Of a stretch of DNA of 64,000 nt, positions 11,201 through 26,200 are shown piece by piece. This DNA comes from Nectonema munidae. Lineage: Eukaryota > Nematomorpha > Nectonematoida > Nectonematidae. Positions within the stretch are counted from its first letter, which is position 1; each line of letters opens with the position of its first letter. The stretch lies in the NCBI GenBank assembly GCA_030549495.1, contig JAUIRK010000443.1, forward strand, positions 186,001 to 250,000. Reading direction: 5' to 3'. The translations under genes were made by a program, and so were the position numbers. Below the pieces are notes generated by a model. The model had not been told where the DNA came from, did not search any database, and saw only the letters and a list, made by a program, of their open reading frames with translations.

Positions 11201-14200
11201 CAAATGAATTAGACTTGTAAAAAATAAGGATGATGTGAGCAAAGTAATTTGTTTAGTTTGACTTTTTGCGTATCAAATCGGTCAATTGAGAGGCATGAGC
11301 CTTCTACGTTTAAAATTTAAAGTTTTTATTTTTTGAGAGAATCACGATATCTTGTCAAACAATTGTTTAATATATTCTAATTAAAATTTAAAACTTGTTG
11401 TACCGTTTTTAACAGGATCATGAGATTTAGGGGAGCAAGAATCTATTCAAATATTTATTTAATATTTATAATTTTAAGTTTTATGGTTGGACACATAAAG
11501 ACGAGATGTCGTCGACAAATAATAATAATTTATATAAAATAATCAAAATTTTAAGTTTTTTTGGTTCGTAGAAGAAATCTCGATTTTTGTCGACGAAATC
11601 TCGTGGACCCAACTTCTACAATGGTATCTAGTCATAATCCCCTGAAAACTAAGATAGCAGTGACTTTAGTTTTTGGAGAATTTGGTAGCGGAGATTTTAG
11701 TTTTCTGCGATTTTGACTAGATAACGATAAAATCCTCTAAAGACAAAATCGTTTTATACTGTAGTATAAAATTCCTTAGAGACAAAATTCATTCAGAAAA
11801 AATTTTATAGCCAAGAAACCTTATTAATATATAACATATACTTTTTCTTAAGAACATAATCGTATAGCTAGTCAAGCAGTAATCAGTTCATTGTCTTCGT
11901 TACAAAAGACTAATACCACTTCCATAATAAAACAGGCAAAGTAAATATACTAATAATAATAATTAATAAAGCTTTTTATAAGCAAGCAAAATAACTTACT
12001 ACATTGACGGTGTGCTTACATTTTCATGCAGGGATAAATTTTGTCCCCAAAGAATTTTATTTCATGGGTAATTTTAACATAGTAACAGTAGCTTGTGTAT
12101 TTGGTAAAGCTATTACATCTTTCCATCTAGAGTCAAAAATGCATTTCTTATCTTGTAGTTCTTGTTGTGAAAAAATTATAATAACATTTATTTAACATCA
12201 TAAATATGTTTAAATTGTCTTTGACTCAATTTGCCTTTCCAAAAAATGAGGGAAAAAAATTTTTAGATCAGGAAAATTTTGTCCAGTTATGATATTTAAA
12301 AATATATGATCAACTCAAAATTCTCAAAAGGAAGCTTTCCAGAATATGTTGACAGATGAGTGACGCTGAAAGTTTTATTTTTCAAAGAACGTTCTGGTTA
12401 TTTACCGCCACAAAGATATATTTTTCTCGCAATTCTGCATTGAAAAGATGACAATCAGTATTTACTTTGCGTGCGGGTAAACACCTCAGAGAGTAAGTTG
12501 TTGACCACTGCTTTGGAGTTATTGAGTGGTATCATTCAATTTAAATGCCTATCCTTGATCTACTCGAAGCACTCTCCAAGTCAACATAAATGAAATCTTC
12601 AAAATACTTACATGCCTCTTATTTTACTGTCTTCAAAGAATAAACATCGCATCTTAATTTTAAAAAGTCGCAAATAATTACAACTTTCAGAGGTGAGGAA
12701 AAAGAAGTTGAAGTAAAATAAAAAAATTAATGAACAAGCAGCAGAGAGGAAACAAATAAAATCAAAGTAAATTTTTTGGGTTTGCTATTTTTTCAATATT
12801 TACATTTTATATCACTACTGAAAATAAAATCCAATTTGATTAATTTAAGTTTTCCTATTTTAAATTTTTTTGCCAGTATTTAAGATATAGCAGTTTAAAA
12901 ATGCAATACATGCTATATTGAGAATGGAAGAAAAAAGAGAAAAAAGCTAGAACTAAAAAGAATAGAGCGCAAAATAACGCCACTTAAATTTATGATACTC
13001 GTCAAATAGCTTTAACACTTGAACGACCAAAATAATTTTTACCAAAACACAAAAGCGTGAATTGACGCAAAGTGAAGAATTGTTTAAATGTTGGCGAAAA
13101 AATGAGACGAATGAATTTCCTATTGAAAATATAAAAAAAATGTAAAAGAATAGACTTAAAAGAAGTAAATTTCGAATATTTAAAATAAAAAATGAAATGA
13201 TAGATGCACGTGTTATATAAAAAGATTAGAACTCTGGAAATTAAATCACTCCACACAAAACATAGGAATACAAAAGCATATGAATTTAAAATGCATCAGT
13301 TGACGTAGTTGGTCGTTATAGTGAAATTGGATGAAGCTGCAGGTGTAAATATAGTAATAATAGCTTGATCCTTGAATGTAAAATCTCCAACTGCCTATAG
13401 TTAAGCGAGAGTATCTTCCCATGAATGCAATACACGCGATAAAAAGTGTTCTTACTCTGTAAAAGAGAGGCATTTTTTCTGGAATCTTTTTAGAAATCCT
13501 GAGCAATTTTTGAATATCGCTTTGAAGGCTGGCATTGCTATTCCATGAAGTGAAGAAGTGGGGAGAGTAGCTGAAAGAAGACGTGTAGCTTATGGGCACA
13601 TCGAGGCTGCACTCGTTACAAGATTCATCAAGCACTTCACTGTTAACAAACTTTTCAAAGTGTCCAAGCCAGGGAACCGTGTTGAAGCCTGAAAAGAAAT
13701 GATTTATACACAACGATGGAGAAAAGGAAAGTCCGGTTTTAAAAATAGTCATATTTATATTTGTTTGATTAAAAATATTCATAGACACACTATTTAGTGT
13801 CCGTAGTTACAAAAACGCAACATAAAAAACCTTTATCATTTTGTTCTAACGTTGTGTTTTCGCAACCCATAAAAAACGACAAAAAAAAGAATAAAATCAA
13901 AGAATGAACTTTTTTATTACACAAATACCTCCTTGTGAAGGAACAAAGTTGAATTTATGATTAGAAAGTTTTTGGAAAAAAATTAAAATATATTATGTTG
14001 AAGAAAATAGATAAATCATTTTGCGTTGCAACATAAGGCAGAAACGTGTAAAATTCAGTACATCTTTCAACGGCTATCTAACATTCCCATCTACAAAGAC
14101 CTTGAAATATTGTACGTCATCATAACTTTAACATTAGTTATAGATTAGTGTTTCCAAGCGTTTACGCACTTGAGATCCCTTGCCGAGATTCTAAAAGGCT

Positions 14201-17200
14201 CACGATCCCGTGCTATACCCAGCGTGGTTAATCATTTTATTTTTCGTGAAGGAAAAGAAAATAAATATATATCCTAATTTTTTTAGGAATATTCTAATTA
14301 TTTATTAGTAAAGTAAAGCACACCATTAGTTCGAATTTTTTATACAGAAATCTAGTTTCTTTAATAATAATTATAATATCAGAACACATTTTAAAATGTG
14401 TTTTAGGTGAATTAGTTGCGTTTCTGCATTTGTATTTGAACAACTAGCTTTAAAATTCGTGGTCTAATGTTTGTTAGATCATGTCTTATGCCATCTACAA
14501 CATGCTATCTGTCTCAATTTCTTGTTTTTAAACTCAGGAGAGTTGAAAACCCTTCTTCACATTTGTAGGTAGAAACAAGTGGAACAAGAACAAACTTTTA
14601 TTTCGGCATCAGTTAGCGTAGCTATGACATCATTACCAGCTGTATCAATATTAATGTAATCATACATTGATGGTATAACACAAAGTTTCTTTACAAGTTG
14701 ACTCCATACATTTCTGAACTCTTTTTGTTCATTATCAAAAGTTTCTGAAACTTCTTCAATATCAACATCAGTGAAAATAAAACCCACATTCTGGTAACAA
14801 TTTTGAAAGCTTTTTTGTTTACCATAAACAAAGCAGGTTTTACTGTAAACAGGCAATTGAGTAAATCCCACTTGAGATCTTGATTTGCCACAGCTGCTTC
14901 TAATCTACATGTGGCTAAAAATTTTCTGTAGTGGAACTTGAAATTTTGAATAATGCGAGCATCCATGGGCTGTGTACACGATGTTGTGTTCGGTGGAAGA
15001 AAAAATTCTATGTTGTCGGTCGAGTTGTAAATGTGGAGGAGCGATACAGTTATCAAGACCATAGCAATTTTTCGATCTTCTTTCCTCATTCTTTTATCTA
15101 CGTTTCTAATCCATTTCTAAAATATATCGCTGCGCATCCATGCTTTTTTATTGAACTTGTATTCCAACGGTCTACGTAAGAAATTTTGAAATTTTCCAAT
15201 TGCAAGTATAGGGAGTTTGTCGCTCCCATTCATATTCGCACCAACCAACCAACAAAGTAATTCTTTATTTTAGCTACTTTTTGCAATGGTACTTCTGTCC
15301 AATTAATCCTAGAGAATTTTCAGGAAGCATTTGCCAATATAATCCGGTTTCGTCGGCGTTATAAATATCTGAAGGTTTGTACTTTTGTAGAATGTTTTTT
15401 AAATTCTTTCTTTCAAAGCATGAACAACAGTTAAATCAACACTACCTGACTCTCCAGCGAATTGAAATTTTTCCAATGGCCCATCTGATTTTCGACCTGT
15501 CAATCCAGCTTCCAGATATACCAAACTGATAACCAAATTTCTTTGCTTGGCTTTTTGAATAAGCGTCGATTTATCAATACGTAAATTAAGAAAAGAAGAG
15601 TACTGACGAAACCACAATATAAGAGCTGCATCAACATCACCAAAAGTAGTGATCTCACTCGTTTTTTTTCATTAATTTTCTTTTCATTGGCTTTTTCATA
15701 AAGTTCTTTAATTTTATGTCGATTTTGTATGAGATCAGATAAAGTTTGAGATTTCATACTAAACTTTGCAGCTAAATCTAGCTGCTTTGTATTGAGATTC
15801 TTCCCATAGAACATTATTATTTCATACTTTTCTTTTAATGTTTTTGTTTTTCGCTTTCGTTTGACTTGCTCTGCCATTTTTTAAAAAAGAAACAAAAGTT
15901 ATTGAAAAATAATAAAAATTAATACATAAAATTTTCAAACCGCTTTTATTTAAGGCTTTTAATACAAACAATGCTTTAATTCAACAAATTTTATGTTCAA
16001 TAAGTTTAAGTTATGTATTCTAAAATATAATCCGATATACACGAATAATTTTCTTCCATTTTTTGATATTGAGATTATAGAAGTTATCCGATATATTTAA
16101 TCAGGGTTGCAGAGTCGAGGCCGGTGGAGTCGCACTTTTTAAGGTGGAGTCGGAGTCGTAAAAATTCTTGCGATTCCGTCTCCAGTCGAAAAAAGTTTTA
16201 CTTCTATATTCTTCGAAGATTGACTAATGAAGTTTTAGATTTAACAGAAAGAAATCAAAGCTTCTTTTCATCAATTCATCTTTTTGTGTATTCTATTTCC
16301 TTACTCTTTGATTTTCATTCATTACATGCAGTGCAATGATTTGTCATTTTCCATTTGTTTACGTTAATACTGTGTACGTGATTGCTCTCATCTAGACTTC
16401 CTAAATGTGAAAGGAAGCAAAGCAATATTGTGTTTGTCTAGGAATTTTGTCAGCATCATTCAAAAAATAGCCTTATTTTTTGGAATTTGTTTTGATAGTT
16501 TCAAAACATGTTCATCTTCAATAAAAAATTTTCTGTAATACAGGACTATGTATTTGTCTTACATATGGAAAACAGAATATATGATAAACAGCAGGATTTT
16601 CATATCATATGTCAAATGATACTTTTTAGCGAATTAAATGATAAGAATCGTTAAACTCTACGAATCATTAAGTCGGATTTGCTCGACGCTATTCTATTTT
16701 TAAAAAATAACTCATAATAAATTCTCTTCTTCAATACTTTTTTTGTGTTTATCATTAATATCATAAAGTGTAGTATTGATAAAAAAGCATAGCAAAATTA
16801 TAGATAAATTTCATACAAAAACTTAATGTTAATAAATTTTTTAAATTATGAAAGTTAAGTCATGTTATAATGCAATTATGTTAATAAATAAATCAAAAAA
16901 ATAAGAAAAACTGGCAAAATAAATGTTTGCTGGAATTTTCTTTTATTTAAAGTCAATATTAAAATATATATGTAAGATTCAGAGTTGACATGCTGAAGTA
17001 GAAGTCAAATTATCATTTGTATAATAATCTTCAATTAAAGACATTTTCTCTTAACTAATAAATAAGGTCAATGATTTTTGGTATGCAGGAGTCGGATTCG
17101 GAGTTAGAGTCCAAACTCCTTATGTACATCAGAGTTGGAATCGATGGAAAACAAAATAAAGATTGGGACTGAAATATTTCTCTGATATAATCGATTATCC

Positions 17201-20200
17201 GAGTCGGATATATCTGATTTTTACTGTATTGAGTAATTTGAACTGAAAAAAATATAAGTATTACATATAATTCTTATGCGTTTTTATTGTATGCACCTAA
17301 AATGTTAACTGATATTTAATGCCAATATATTACCCAATTCTTCAACTTCACCTCCCCAAATTTTCAATCGGAGCGACAGTTATAAGTAACGATGATCATA
17401 ATGATATCTATCTTGAACGAATAAGCTTTCAATAATAATTAGCGAGAGATGCGAACCCATCCTCTAGGTCTAGAGTCTAGATCAGAGGTATCAAACTTAA
17501 ATCACTTGCGGGTCTCATTTATAATATTTACAACTCTTGGGGTCCCAATATAAAAACCTGGACTTAAAAAGACACACATAATCATATTTCGGAACCAACA
17601 ATAACAGAACAAATTATTTAAAAAGGTTTGAATGATTTTTCTTTTCTGATTTTCCAGAAACTTGACATCTCTTTTTAATAATTCTATCAAAATCAGGAGT
17701 TAAAATCGTAGCAGCAGAAACTGCCAAAATATCATTTATTTGATCACTTGTTAGTCACGCTCTGTTCTTTGCCTTGTGGTTATTCACTTCTAGAAATTCT
17801 GCTTTTGTAAGTGTTGTCGCGCCAAACATACATAAAATTCGTAAAGCCAATGAATTTATTTTTGGGCTACTAGAGATAAGATATTTATAAAACCAATTAA
17901 TTACGTTGTAAAAAGGTGTTTTTCATCAGACACATGAGATCACACATTGTAAGTCAATGATTTTCAGCTGAAAACCTGATGATAATTCTAAAAGAGGATG
18001 TAAAAATTGAAAACTTAAACTCCAAACAGCGTTTTTCGATCTATTGCGTCTTTGTTGCAATCAATTACGTCGCTGTTGCATTTGATAGCTACTAAGTTTT
18101 AATAAAGATTTTATTACAAAAATTCATATAGTAATAAATATTAATATTCAAAATACTCTTTTATGAGATAGGCTATCCATAATAATAATAATTTATTTAT
18201 GTATTGATATGCTAGAAATATTTAGTTGAATACCCATGAACTTATTATTGATCATTATAGAAACTTAGTTTTTGATGTATTTTATATTGCATATTTACCG
18301 CCTCATTCTACTTTTTTGAAACGTATTGAAAATTATTTTAGTAAATGCAAGGAAGTGATTAGACACGAATGCACTAATGAAGAAAGTGTGGCCTTTGATG
18401 AAATTACATCTGATTGCAATGGATACTTGAAAAATCATCTAATCTGGAAAATATAGATTAATGTTGACAGAATATAAATGTATACTCAAAAATTTTCAAT
18501 TAGTTTAGATTGGAATAAACTTAAAATTTTTTCAATATATAGAATTTATTCACAAAATTTCGATGCCGACTTTAAAAATGATGTAAAAAATATTTAAATC
18601 AAATCGCCTTATTTTTGTAACATAGTGTAGCTTTCAAGTCCAAAAACGACGTAATTGAATGCAAAAATGGCGTAATTGATCGAAAAACCATGCATTTTCT
18701 CAAAAATACTGAGTGGACCCCGCGGTAACTCTTGACGGGCCGAATGCAGGCTGCGGGCCGTATGTTTGGCAGCCCTTTTCTAGATAAAGGGATCATAAAT
18801 AAGAAAGCATACCTGTTGGCAAAATGCTCAACATTAAATTAGACTTTTTTTTGTTATCAGGAGAGAACGCAGAGATTAGGCCAAAGCAGCCATCGCTATT
18901 CCTTCCATTCATCTCGCAAAAAGCTGCATAATTTCCAGACTTTAGACTGCCATGCAATAAAATACATAGGTTGGGAGTTTTGGCATCATCCTCACTTTTA
19001 TTGTCTAAAATATTCCATGTTATTCAAAAAGGCTTTTCCCCTCTGGACCTGAAATGGGGTCAGAAATGACCCCAGAGTAAAAAATTTTCCAATAATTGCT
19101 AAACTACAGGTTAAATTTATGCAAAATTATCATTTCCTTCCTGAAATTATGTGTAAAACATTGACAAGAAATACCAATGAGATATTTGTTTTATTTTACT
19201 ACTTATAACGTTTTTAAGTGTTTGGGGTCACTTATGACCCCGTTTTAGGAGCATGTGTTGATGTGAAATGTTGTCCTAAAAATGATTTATTACTGAAATT
19301 TTTAATTTTTTAGAATTTTTACAGATAATAACACCCAGTTATGTCTCGCGAATCTCTTAGTGATAAACAAATACGAGAAACTTTAGCTACTTCAGCCGAT
19401 TTGGAGGTGATAGTGAGGAACTTATTTGTGATGAAGATTCAGAAACAGAAAACAATATCTTGTCTAATGAAGATGATTCTTCCTCTTCTAGTTATGAAGA
19501 AGACTCAGACGAATATGATGATAAAAATTACATAACCTTAAGAGATGGAACAAAATGGAGGAAAACTTTCCCCTCCACTCAACAAGGAACTTTGAGACGA
19601 AATACTCTACGAGTGGGGCCTGGACTTACAGCCATCAGTAAAAACATAGACACACCAATAAGTGCATTTCAGCTACTTTTTGATGATAGTATCTTCAATA
19701 TGATAATAGATTGTTCTGAAAAGAAGGCAGCAGAACTCAGTCATCCTGAATGGAAATTGAAGAGAGAATCACTGAACGCTTTTATTGGAATCATGATTTT
19801 GTTTGGCGCAACAAGAGGAAGAAAGGAATCAATCAAATGTGTTTGGAGTGATGACGGTGCATTTTGCCGACCAATTTTCAAGGCCACAATGGGACACGAT
19901 GCTTTCCAAAATATATTGCGTTTCATTAGAACAGATAATCATGAAACTCGTCAGGAACGCAGAGCTTCCGATAAATTAGCTCCAATAAGAGAAGTTTGGG
20001 AAATTTTCACGAAAAATTGTCAAAGGTATCTGGAGCCCGAATCGCAAATGTGTGTTGATGAACAGTTGGTTGGTTTTCGAGGAAGATGCCCATTTCAAGT
20101 GTATATGAAAACTAAACCAGATCGTTATGGTATCAAGATTTGGGCTAATTGCAAAAATCCTCCAGGATATGTTTGGAATTCACAAATGTATACGGGCCAA

Positions 20201-23200
20201 ATTTTCTCTACTCGTGAAAAAAAGCAAGGACAGCGTGTGGTGTTAGATTTAGTGAAAGGTTGAGGTCAAGGATACGGGGTAACTTGTGGTAATTTCTTTA
20301 CTTCGCTCGAACTTGCTCAGGGGCTGGCGAAACAAAACAAAACCTTGCTTGGTTCAATAACACAAATTCGAAAGGAAGTAGCAAGAATCATGCCTTCCAA
20401 ATCACGCGAGGACAATTCAAGCTTGTTTTTGTTTTCAAGAGCAATGATGGTGTCATATGTTCCTTGCAAAAAGAAATCTGTTATTTTGTTATCTAGTCAA
20501 CATAACGATCAAGCAGTTAGCACTGCCGAACATTCTAAGCCAGATATTATGTTAGATTACAACAAATCTAAGGGTTCTGTTGATAGCGCTGACAAGATGC
20601 TCAAAGAATTTTCTTGTCACAGAATATCAAAAAGATGGCCGTTTGTTCTTCTAACCCATATTATCAATGTTTGTGCTTTGAATGCTTATGTGCTTTACCA
20701 AAAGAAATATTCAAATACATCACTGACAAGACTTAACTTCCTCAAAGATTTGGGTTTTGAACTCGTGAAACCTGCTATCAAAGCTAGGGCAAATCCTCCA
20801 AGAACAGGAATACCATTGTCAGTCCAAGCAGCAATGGCATCAGTTATAGGCCCTCTACCACAACAGGTTCCATCACCAATGCCAGCTAATTCAGGAAAAG
20901 GGAAAAGAACCCAAGGTCGAAAGACATGAAATATAGTGTTAAATGTTCGTTGTGCTCTGCATTCATTTGCCCTGAACATACAGAATCTAATGTAACAACG
21001 TGTGTAACCTGTAATGTTTAATTATTATTATTTGTAGCCATTATTTTACTTTCTATTAAATTTTGTTTTACCTTTCATAAATATAACTTTTAGTAAATGA
21101 ATATTTGAAAATAAAGCTTTAAAGTTTCTGAGTAAACCTTTTTATCATTTCTTTTGATTTCGGAACCTTAATAACATGTTTAAAAACAAAAAATGATTGG
21201 GGTCAAATATGACCCCATTTTAGTACTACGTGTATTATGAGAGGTTTTAGTTAGGTAAAGGAAGGAACCCATTTTAGTTGAAGTAAAAAAACATTTCCTT
21301 TTGATAGAATTTTATTCATTTTGTTAACTACATTCTTTTTAACATGCTTTAGTAATTTTTGGATTACGATTTTTCTAAAAATGGGTGTGCCATTTTTTGT
21401 CACATTGGGCAGATTCGATATCAGCAGGTCTAGCTTAATATACATAAATGCCTTTATATCTTTAGATACCTATAACAACTGCCATGATTTATAAATTAAA
21501 TTAATTTTTTTTAAAAAGTATTTACAAATAGCTATAGTATTTTATATTACATTCAACACACTTTGAGTTTACATTTCACTCATTCTATCGTTTGTCTTTT
21601 TTCAAGGCAGCTATAGCACATCTCTCCATTTTATGATCTTTAGTTTTGGAGAGTAAGTGATTCTTTTGATCCATCCCTCTATGGAAAGAGCCGCTTTTCC
21701 AAATTTGGTTAAGTAATGCGTTGCTACGTCCCTTCTAAAATCCACTAAAGATTTTTCAGCGTATTTTTTGTGTGTGTACCACGCGTTACACACAGAAACT
21801 TCAAGCATCGAAGTGAACACAGAAATTGTTATATCGATTCCTTCCATGCTCGAATTATACCGGAAAATCAAATTCAGACAATCAATTTCTATCTTTTTAC
21901 CTTATCTTCTAGAAAACTTTTTATCATTTCATATAGTAAAATTTAATAGATGGAACTACATAAGGTAACATAAGTGTCCATCCATCTAAAAACAATGATA
22001 GAGAATGGCCCATTTTAGTGCAGACCATTTTTAGTTAGTTGAATATCAATTAGTTTAATTAAATTTAATAGCTGCAGAGACAGCGCAAAATTAACTACTA
22101 AATCCCGTTTAAAACGTAAAATTCGTTTATTAATTAAAATTTTAGAAAGAACTGCGCCAAAAATTCCCCCTATAAAAAGGTTTCCGCCAAACTGCGCTAA
22201 GTCTACAATCATGTCATTATTTTCGTTTGTACAAGAAAAGACTCCCTTGCATTTTTGCACTTTCTTTTTGAAATAGCGCAAAAAATGGGGAGAAGCGGCA
22301 TTCAATGATTGTGTACCCATACATTCGCATCCTAAGAATACGTTTTTATAAGCTTTTCCGAGAGAATTGAGAAGAAAGAATTTTTATCTTGTATGAAACT
22401 TTGAATGCTTTTGATAGAAGTTTTAATACAATTTTCCCATAAGCTTTTTCTTCAAGCTTTTTTGATTTTGTTTTACCCTGATCAAAATCAATGTGAAAGA
22501 GATATACATCAGGAGTACAAAACAGCAGAATCTACATCAGACAATATAGTAGAACTTGTGCGTAAATAAGGATTTCATAACAAAATTTAATTCTTTTCAC
22601 CATCAGTTAATTACTTGTGTATTTTTTATAAAAAAAACTATCAAATAAAACTTTTTTGATTACATAATATGTTAAGTAAAAATTTAAAATTAAAAATATT
22701 TAAAATTATTGTTTAAAAAAATTTGAAACCGTGTAAGCTGAAAGTTAGAAACTAACTATTACTTGCCGTACAAGAACATGGAAAGCCCGATATATATATA
22801 TATGCAGTCTCTCCGCCGAAGCTCGCCCGCCAACGTTTCGTGGTATACAAATTCTCTTGAGCATCTATTCTGACATCCTAAATTTCTACTCAGGTATCTG
22901 TTAAAAAAATCACCTAATCGGCTCAAGTAGCAAGTCAGATAGAATTTTGGAAAAAAAATTTCCCCTAAGAAATGAAAAATACGGGGTTCTCGAGAATTTA
23001 CGATTGTAAAAATTTAGGATGTCAGAATAGAGTCTAAGAGAACTTATATGCCAAATTTCATCGTAGTGTTTCACAGAACGCTTAAACTACCAGGACACCC
23101 GATAAATTATAATTTAAAAAATAGGAAAGTACTTGTCGAGTGAGTAGTGTTGCTTTGGGTCTGAGGTAAATTGTGATGAAATAAAACCAAGTGTTTTGAC

Positions 23201-26200
23201 AAAAATGGAAAACTTGAAACTTTGGACAGATCAATAAATCCACATATGTTAATTTTATCGATGGAGTTGTTGACATCGTAGGGAAGAATGTCAGGGAAAG
23301 CATTAACATAACAGTTGAGGTTCCCAAGTCTGAAAATTAAAAAAATTAGTGAAAGCTTAATGCGGAATTCTAAATAGAAAATAAGTTAGGTTCTAGTAAA
23401 GCACAAAAAAGAACAATAAGAAAACAAGAAAATTGTCCAGAAACTCAAAGAAACGTAACTTTAAAATGGAATATTTGTAATGGTTTCCGAAAATCATAAG
23501 TTAAAGAATACTAGAGAAAGAATTATAAACTTCAAAATAAGTTGTGCGAAACTGAGATTATGTTTTATTATTTTATATTCAAACTCACTTTTTAAAAACA
23601 TATTCTATCCTAATTTTAAATGAATACAGTAAATTTGGACTACTCTTTAATCAAACTACCGCAATGTATACGAGCAAGGTATTCCTGGGGTAATGAAACA
23701 GTAGACACTTAATGTTTTGAAAAACCATCTTTTGCAAACAATAACGCACAAACATTTTGTTCTTGTTCGTCTCATAATAAAAATTTAACTAAGAAATTAA
23801 GAACTTTTGGTTAAAACTTTTTATATATTGATAAAGGAGATGAGGAAATGATTTAATTTAAAAAAATTAGTCTTAATTTTCTTTATTTAAAGTAATGTGT
23901 TTTTCTCAAAAGTTTTCAAAATTATTATTTGTATAGTTTATAGAAAGTGCAAAGCCTATTTTATTTTTTTGGACGACGGTGGCATGGTGGTTAGATCTTA
24001 GGCATTTCATTCCGAAAGTCTCGGGTTCGATTCTCGATGTACCCAAAATAGAATTTCTTGTTGTTTAAGGTGATGTCAACTGATTAACGTCCGGAGGGGA
24101 GCGCATCCTGACAAGAAATGCACCACGATCCAAAAAAAGTCCCACAAATTTGTGTATGTGAAAGGCATGTTTAAACTTGTGGATTCGGGAACAAAGAATA
24201 GTAAACGAAGTTTTTTGTATAGAAAGTGAAAAGCCTATTTTAAAATATATACGAAAAAAATTAATGAATTGTCAAATGAAACAAAATAAGTAATTAAGTG
24301 CTTTTATCAGAAACTAAATCTAATGGAAGGCTAACTACTTGTTTAGTTAGGTGAAAAGGATGTTTTCTAAAGTATTGCAATGACCATATTGAAGAGTTAC
24401 AGTAATAATAAAGGGACTAATATAGTCCACAAAAAATAAGCAAAGTAACAACTTCTTAAGTGAGTTTCGTTGTTTAGGTACTAGGAAGTCTTGCGTTTGA
24501 AGCCGTATAAACGTATTCTACTCAAAGTACGAGAAAACTGTCTAATTTTTGCCTTATCGATGAAAACACTTTACAATGCTTTTGCATTTTGTTAGTAATG
24601 CGCTTGGTAGATTGTTTCGTACCCATTATTCAGTTAGTTAAAGAATAAGTTTGGTATTTCGCACACATTAAAGCAATTCATTCCATAAAAATTCCAATAA
24701 AAAAAAAGGTTATGAATATATTGGAAAATTATTGAAAATTGGTCTAAAAACAATGAAATTCATGATTAAAAATAATTTCTTATCTAAAAATTTTTTCAAC
24801 TAAAACAAATAGATAAAATATTAAAGGATAACATTTATTTGATCACGCTGAAGTTGTTATAACTAACTTTTTAAATTGCCTGAGCTTTCAGTTGCTAATT
24901 ACGTGATATTGTTCAATAACAAATTTGATAGAACTTCTATTCCAAGAGATAACTTATGTTAATTAGTTTTAGTTTAAACTTTCATGTTCAATCAATATCA
25001 AATGATTCAAAGTTATCTTACTTCGGCATTCCTGCCAACAACTGAGAACAATTTTTTCAAAAGTGGCCTTGTTGATATTTAAATACAAACTAAAATTTTC
25101 CAATCAATTCAAAACTACGTAGCATTAATCTTGATTGTTAGTTACTTACAATAGTTAATTATTGAGTTAGGAATATTTGTCAATCTGTTAAGATTTAATT
25201 CACTAGATAATTGTGTATTTAGTTAGTTATAATTAACACTTTTACAGCCAATGTTCCTATTTTGGAACATAAGTAATTTCATCTTCGTCTGCTTTTTTCA
25301 ATGAGTTTGAATATAAATCGTCTGCGTTTTTATAGATATCGTCTGCTTTGCCTGGCCTTAAATGGGTTAATAGGTTAGATAAGCTTAACCCGTTAACGAC
25401 CAGAATAATCAGATGATATCTAGTATAAAGCAGACGATTCATATTTTTGTAAAGTCGACATATGTCGACTGTGGTCGATAACCGGTTAATATTAACTTAG
25501 TATTATTAACTAGTTCAAATAAAAAAAGACCAGTATATAAAACCAAGAGGAAAACGAATTCATAAAATTTTAATTAACACATAAAATTTCGAAAGGTAAT
25601 AATTAAAGAAACTAAGATTTACGAGAACAAAGAGTAGTCATAATTACCTACCATGGATATAAAATAATAAATCTCATTATTATCATTAGAAAAATCATCG
25701 AAGATTACACATTTTTCATCTATTAAAACATCAAAATTGATTGATGGCAAAAAAACCCCCTGTTATTGTGGAGAAATTTTAGAAAAATAAGTAAAAAAAG
25801 TGGATTACGTAAGGAAATATGACTTTGGGCACAAAACTTTCGCGTAAAAGTCATTGCACAGGGATAAAACGCTAGAAGTATTCAATAAGTCCTTTGACTT
25901 CCAAATTGAAGAAGCTTCAGACATGGAGAAGTAGTCGATGAGCATGGCGAGTGCTTGCATGTAACACTTCTTTTCGTAACTATCGTCAAATTCATCTAAA
26001 CAAAATTAAAACTATACCTTTTCAAGTTCAAATTGGCACTAAGCAAATAAGTTTATTGATTAATTTTAGTGGACAAAAAAATTTAATTATTCAGAATTTG
26101 TGTGTTTAAAGGAGATGATATTAATTTTAAAGAGGCATACACTAAAGTTAGTCAGCATTTGTGTGTTTTGAAGAGTTGAAGGAGGCATAGAACAAGCTTA

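Noticed and set aside
12004-12195. 63-codon plus-strand frame with several Cys
   Set aside because: No family features, AT-rich intron context, no splice support.
13246-13788. A 180-residue minus-strand protein
   Set aside because: Its middle is INTS14 exon 7 with good splice sites at 13688 and 13456; both ends are intron read-through.
14147-14240. hAT MITE starting near agtgtttccaagcg
   Set aside because: Only one terminus-like string seen; no inverted partner.
23964-24050. tRNA gene
   Set aside because: A and B boxes are present but the arms do not fold well, and the unit has long target duplications and a non-tRNA body, so it is a SINE.
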